Positions 60,122-64,000 of a DNA stretch of 64,000 nucleotides are shown here, piece after piece. The notes below the pieces were generated by a model. It was given only the letters and a program-made list of their open reading frames with translations. It was not told where the DNA came from and did no database searches. Origin of the DNA: Gari tellinella (Eukaryota > Mollusca > Bivalvia > Cardiida > Psammobiidae); the NCBI GenBank assembly GCA_922989275.2, contig OV277861.1, forward strand, positions 23,466,479 to 23,530,478, given 5' to 3'. A program made the translations under genes and the position numbers. The first letter of the stretch is position 1. Each line of letters starts with the position of its first letter.

Positions 60122-60768
60122 GTAAGACATGTTATCTCTCTTACATCTTTGAAGAAACCCTAACAATTTAATATGACAAAATCTGCACAGCGTTGTGAAA
60201 GTGCTCTAGGGGACTACTGATCTGAATGTGCGCTTTGAGAGGATGCATAGTTTCGGTTCCCGCATTTTTTGTGGTTATACTAAACAAATTTGTTTGTGTA
60301 CTTTTTATCTCGTATGTCAACATTCAATATGCACTTACGCTTGTTAATGATACTAAAATATTTGACTGACATCAATTTTAATAACGCAACTTCTTATACA
60401 AAGGAATATTCTTGTTATTGTTGTTTCTATACAGATTTCGATGAAAAATAACCATTACCATATACAATACTAATCTCTGAATGTTTTAAACGGCAAAGTG
60501 ATCCGACAATAGATAAGGTACTGATTGAAAAGTGCTGCCTTCAATTAAATCAACATGAATTCCCTGCGCCTATACAGTAAAACAATCACTTTCACGACTA
60601 TTTAAACGAATGCTTATAAAGTTTGTTAAAGACGAGTGACAGTATACAGCAAGGTCAAAAACTGAAAAGTTCCTGAAGGATTTATTTTATTCTTATCTTG
60701 CTTTAAGCAACCACATGTCTTAAAAACTGAAAAGCAATACAATTTAGTCGTCGTTAAAGAGTTTTAAT

Positions 60769-62260
60769 GTTCGAGGGTCTTCCAAAAAGGTGTGTTACTA
60801 TGGCATTTTCTTGAAATATACATGAACAATATGTATGTAACACACATCATTTAAAAGGGTATATTTCTTGCAGATTTGAAGATGTACCACCCAATAAATA
60901 AATATATATTCCTAGTTTAAATGGTCTCAATTGGATGGAAATATCATCACATGAATGACATAACAACCGTGCATGTTTCTAGAAATTGAAACTACCAGTG
61001 TTATGCATTGATTGCACAAATGTAGTTATATAATCTACTTGTTGTCTAAAGTAATGTGAAAGGTTTCAAAACAAATGTATTAAATTTAGTGCAATTTGTC
61101 GATGAAAACCATATTCATATATACAGTGTATAGTTGTTGCACAATGTAAAGTATGTAAGTTCAATGAAGTTTGTTTAAAAAATATGTCCTATTTTAGATT
61201 GAATTTAAAACCAAATCACTTATTTGTAAAAATGCAATACAATCAATAAAGAACTTGAAGATATTCTTATATTGTTTCATTAATAAATATAACTATATTA
61301 TTACAACAATTATACCTTTTAATTAAGAAATAATCTATGTTCTACCGTTGTGAAACGGTATTTTACAACGGTTGGGAGTTGTGGTGCGCAGGAATTGACC
61401 ACGAAGGCCGAAGGCCTGAGTGGTCAATTCCTGCGCACCACAACGACCGACCGTTGTAAAATACAGTTTCACAACGGTAGAAAATAGATTATTTCGATTC
61501 TAACATGACCAGATGTAAGGAAATTCATTAGAAAGGAAATCAAATGTTCCACACTTATTTCCTCAGCGGATGAAGTTTTTCGACCGAATAACTTTTTCCG
61601 CGGCATTACAAGAATCTAACACCTATAAGCAAATTTACAATTACCGATCCATAATCTGGCATAGAACAAACATTACATCAAACAAGACAGAAGAATGAGA
61701 AATTTACTGTAACGTTACTGGATAAAAGTATATGGTCTTTACGGGCTATATGAATAACGAAAGAAATTTAAAAAACATAACGTATGAACGCACGTGGTCA
61801 CGTCATGTCATATAACCGTGGGAGGAGCGGGGTAGGGAAGAGCGTGGTATACCGTCTCAGGTATACCACGATAGACCTGTTCTTTGTTTATAGAGACGAA
61901 TACACGTGTCATGTTAGAATAAATGCTTTACAACAAGAAGATCTAGGTTAAAAACTTTTGATTTTATTCTTAAAACTACTGAGTATTAAATGTTTAAAAT
62001 GCTTTAAACTTTGGTAAAAGCCCAATAAACAATGGCAAAAATTACAAACGGTATAGCATTGTTTCTTAGCCATATGATATGAATAATTATGACTAATTGT
62101 CAGTATCAAATATGACCAGTGCTTATGAATGACACCCATTGGATTGTTTTGCACAACAAAGAGAAGTATCTGCATAAAACACTCTTTCCAACGATATAGC
62201 ACACATTATACTTATTAATGTAGATTCCAAGAAAATGCCAAAGTGACATACCTTGAACAG
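60769..62260. repeat. 0.87-kb element (copy B), expanded by an insertion
   Basis: Same element as 53397-54267, with decayed ends. It is interrupted at about 61325-61920 by roughly 600 bp that copy A lacks. Confidence 0.65.
61329..61495. repeat. Near-perfect hairpin of about 165 bp
   Basis: AATAATCTATGTTCTACCGT TGTGAAACGG..CAGGAATTGACCAC folds on GTGGTCAATTCCTGCGCACC..CCGTTTCACAACGGTAGAAA; loop GAAGGCCGAAGGCC. Starts the copy B-specific insert. Confidence 0.9.
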
Positions 62261-62369
62261 AATACATGCATATTAAATTGTTAAGCATCTGTTTTTGAAT
62301 ATTCTTTTGTTAGTGAACTTAATCGTTTTGACTCAGCAATACATTAACTATTAGCTTTTAATTTTTCAG

Positions 62370-62440
62370 GAATCCGCTGAGGTATAGGAACAGTTAGAAC
62401 AACTTTTGTGATTTGATTTTTAGCAATAAAAGTGATTTGT
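62370..62440 (+). other. Peptide gene B, exon 3 (3' UTR) with polyA signal
   Basis: TTTTTCAG precedes GAATCCGCTGAGGTATAGG; AATAAA at 62425-62430. Confidence 0.6.
62425..62430 (+). promoter_or_regulatory. Polyadenylation signal, peptide gene B
   Basis: AATAAA in the same context as in copy A. Confidence 0.6.
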
Positions 62441-62523
62441 CCGTCTGTATAGTTTGTTTTTACAAAGCATGCTTAATGAATGAAAAACACAAGCTAAAAT
62501 ACGTTTTGTGAAGTATCCTCCCT

Positions 62524-62858
62524 GAAGTGCTCCCTCCCTACAACGGGTCTTCCCAACAACGATTCCCTCCTTACAACAACGCTCGCTGCTTTGCCCCGAA
62601 ACAAGAACATGTCTAACCTATTTAGAGATGCAATGCCGCCTGTTTTAAATTATCGTCTGCTATTTTTCTCAAAAGTACTTAATGACGAGTGACAAACAGC
62701 TTGAATCCAGACCAGACGCCGCGCAACGCGGTGTCTAATCTTGATTCAAGCTGTTTGCTAATACAAACCAATCTTCCTCCCGATAAAGACTCCTGCCGAA
62801 CAACTCACCTAAATTTTGTCACCTATTGGGTGTCGCTGTAGTGAGGGAACGTTGTATA
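62524..62858. repeat. MITE, TACAGTGCTCCCTC family
   Basis: GAAGTGCTCCCTCCCTACAA C on the left, GTCGCTGTAGTGAGGGAACG TTGTATA on the right. Core CAAACAGCTTGAATCCAGAC and GCGGTGTCTAATCTTGATTC. Confidence 0.85.
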
Positions 62859-62926
62859 CATATTTTTTATTTTTAGGAAGTAAACCCATTGTCATACGGT
62901 ATAAAGCGTAAGTTACACTTGATATA

Positions 62927-63131
62927 TACAGGGAAACCTCTCTAAACCGGAACCTCTAAATACCAGAATCCTCTCTTAACCGGACAAAAGCTTTGGTCCC
63001 GTTTCCAATCCTTTATATTTTTACCCATTACACCATCAACACGCCTTATTACGCCTCTAAACCGGAAACCCATTTAAACCGGACATTTTTGTTGTCCCTA
63101 CATATGTCCGGTTTAGAGGGGCTTCACTGTA
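62927..63131. repeat. MITE, CAGTGAARCCTCTCTAAACCGG family
   Basis: CAGGGAAACCTCTCTAAACC GGA and TCCGGTTTAGAGGGGCTTCA CTG with TA on both sides, plus inner CTCTAAACCGGAAACCC. TA sites and such ends suggest a pogo/Tc1-type parent. Confidence 0.85.
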
Positions 63132-63134
63132 TTT

Positions 63135-63746
63135 TAACAAAAGAACACAATGCCTCCTGATGTGACCACGACAGTAAAATAACATTGACCTTTGGCTGAC
63201 TTGATACATATTGTACTGTACTTAAGAACTTCTTGAGTTAAGTACACATTATAACTATCACATGTTGTTCCAAAGTTATAGTCAATGTTAAATTCAGTCA
63301 TTTGACATCTTGATCATCTTGACCTTTGTCTGACAAGCACTAAGCGGTACTGTAACCAAGAGCTCTTTAGGACATTTTACATGCTAGCGATGAACTCTTG
63401 ATCGCATATAGACAGTTTAAAGTTATGTACAGGCAAACAAATAAAGCAACAGTCACATAGGGCAAAAAACATGCAACATACCAAGTCATGCCGTCCTGAA
63501 AGCACAACAAAGTATCATAGTGTACAACTCATACCTAAATCAACATCGGGTAAAGCAAACATGGTTAGTTCTATTCCTTGCTTGTCATAATTCACCTACT
63601 TCAATAATGTTGTCTGCCGTATTGTTTCAACTTTAGATTTAAGCAGTTTGACTGATGAAATATAGAAGCCAGTGTTTACCGGCGAGGATTCTGATCAGAC
63701 TCCTAATACAAGATGTTTGCAAAGTGGACTTTAGCAGGTTTAGACG
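63135..63746. other. Unassigned, with a worn MITE relic
   Basis: 63600-63720 keeps GTTGTCTGCCGTATTG and TTCTGATCAGACTCC from the CCCTTTCA family. No exon seen. Confidence 0.4.
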
Positions 63747-63998
63747 TTAACCATTTCCCTTATAGAATCGACTTTTAGCGCATTCATTTTATTCATCCGC
63801 CAAAGAAAATAGTTCCATTTTATACTGTCATGAATACGTACCATAAGAAATAGTTTCTATATCCTAGCAGATAGTAACTTAAAGCAGGTTGAAAGTTAAG
63901 CTGAATGCGCCCTAGGGCGCATTCTGCTTTACTTTCAACCTGCTTTAATAGGTCACATATCTTAACTACTAGTACCAGGCTATGTGGTAATGGGTTAA
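63747..63998. repeat. TTAA-flanked MITE with AGCAGGTTGAAAG hairpin
   Basis: TTAA CCATTTCCCTTATAG .. CTATGTGGTAATGGG TTAA. Hairpin 63881-63950 is nearly perfect around TGCGCCCTAGGGCGCA. Best copy of the family at 3381 and 23271. Confidence 0.85.
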
Positions 63999-64000
63999 AG

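Larger units (their letters stand above)
54768..62600. repeat. Segmental duplication, copy B
   Basis: Same order as copy A. Its right part ends inside an intact CTCCCTC-family MITE (62524-62858) that copy A has only as a stump, so the breakpoint falls inside that element. Confidence 0.88.

Overview
The window looks like AT-rich, intron-rich nuclear DNA from an invertebrate. The most likely source is a marine bivalve or another lophotrochozoan. The clues are GT-AG introns, AATAAA signals, tRNA-derived SINEs, a Penelope-like reverse transcriptase relic, and very many small inverted-repeat elements (MITEs and foldbacks) of the kind that fill bivalve genomes. No bacterial-style gene block is present. 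The species call is inference; the exons and repeats below were read from the sequence.

Region 1 (1-7.6 kb): a decayed cysteine-pair reading frame (9-578), then the 3' part of a multi-exon + strand gene. It encodes a SEA-domain, single-pass membrane protein, with exons at 1140-1303, 3261-3375, an 11-nt microexon at 4391-4401, 5441-5582, 6916-7109 and 7449-7507. All phases agree. The donor GTGAGT after 5582 cuts through an in-frame TAG, so reading through gives a short cytoplasmic tail and splicing gives a long one. Its introns are full of MITEs.

Region 2 (7.6-24.2 kb): non-genic. It holds two large hairpins, an 830-bp inverted-repeat element, and a 10.4-kb array (10413-20780) of units of about 230 bp that runs forward and then flips to reverse at about 16.66 kb. 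Next comes a 3-kb composite element (20780-23820) with inverted ends built of CGTAGCC-type short repeats. The whole 13.4-kb block appears to interrupt one copy of a smaller foldback element.

Region 3 (24.2-45.4 kb): repeats almost throughout, with no gene I can support. It includes many MITE families, a CpG-rich island of 10-bp degenerate repeats (36.4-37.15 kb), SINEs and a long pyrimidine-rich tract (44.59-45.2 kb).

Region 4 (45.4-62.6 kb): a tandem segmental duplication, copy A about 45.4-54.6 kb and copy B about 54.8-62.6 kb. Each copy carries one small three-exon gene for a secreted peptide precursor (signal peptide, R-I-K-R processing site, short variable C-terminus). The copies differ by several insertions, each dated after the duplication by the empty site in the other copy. 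These include TTAA-flanked elements in copy A and the reverse-transcriptase relic in copy B. The right edge (62.6-64 kb) is again MITEs.

One recurring module deserves attention. A GATCAGACG-type hairpin bracketed by CAAACAG/CTGTTTG sits at the centre of at least five MITE families whose terminal repeats are unrelated.
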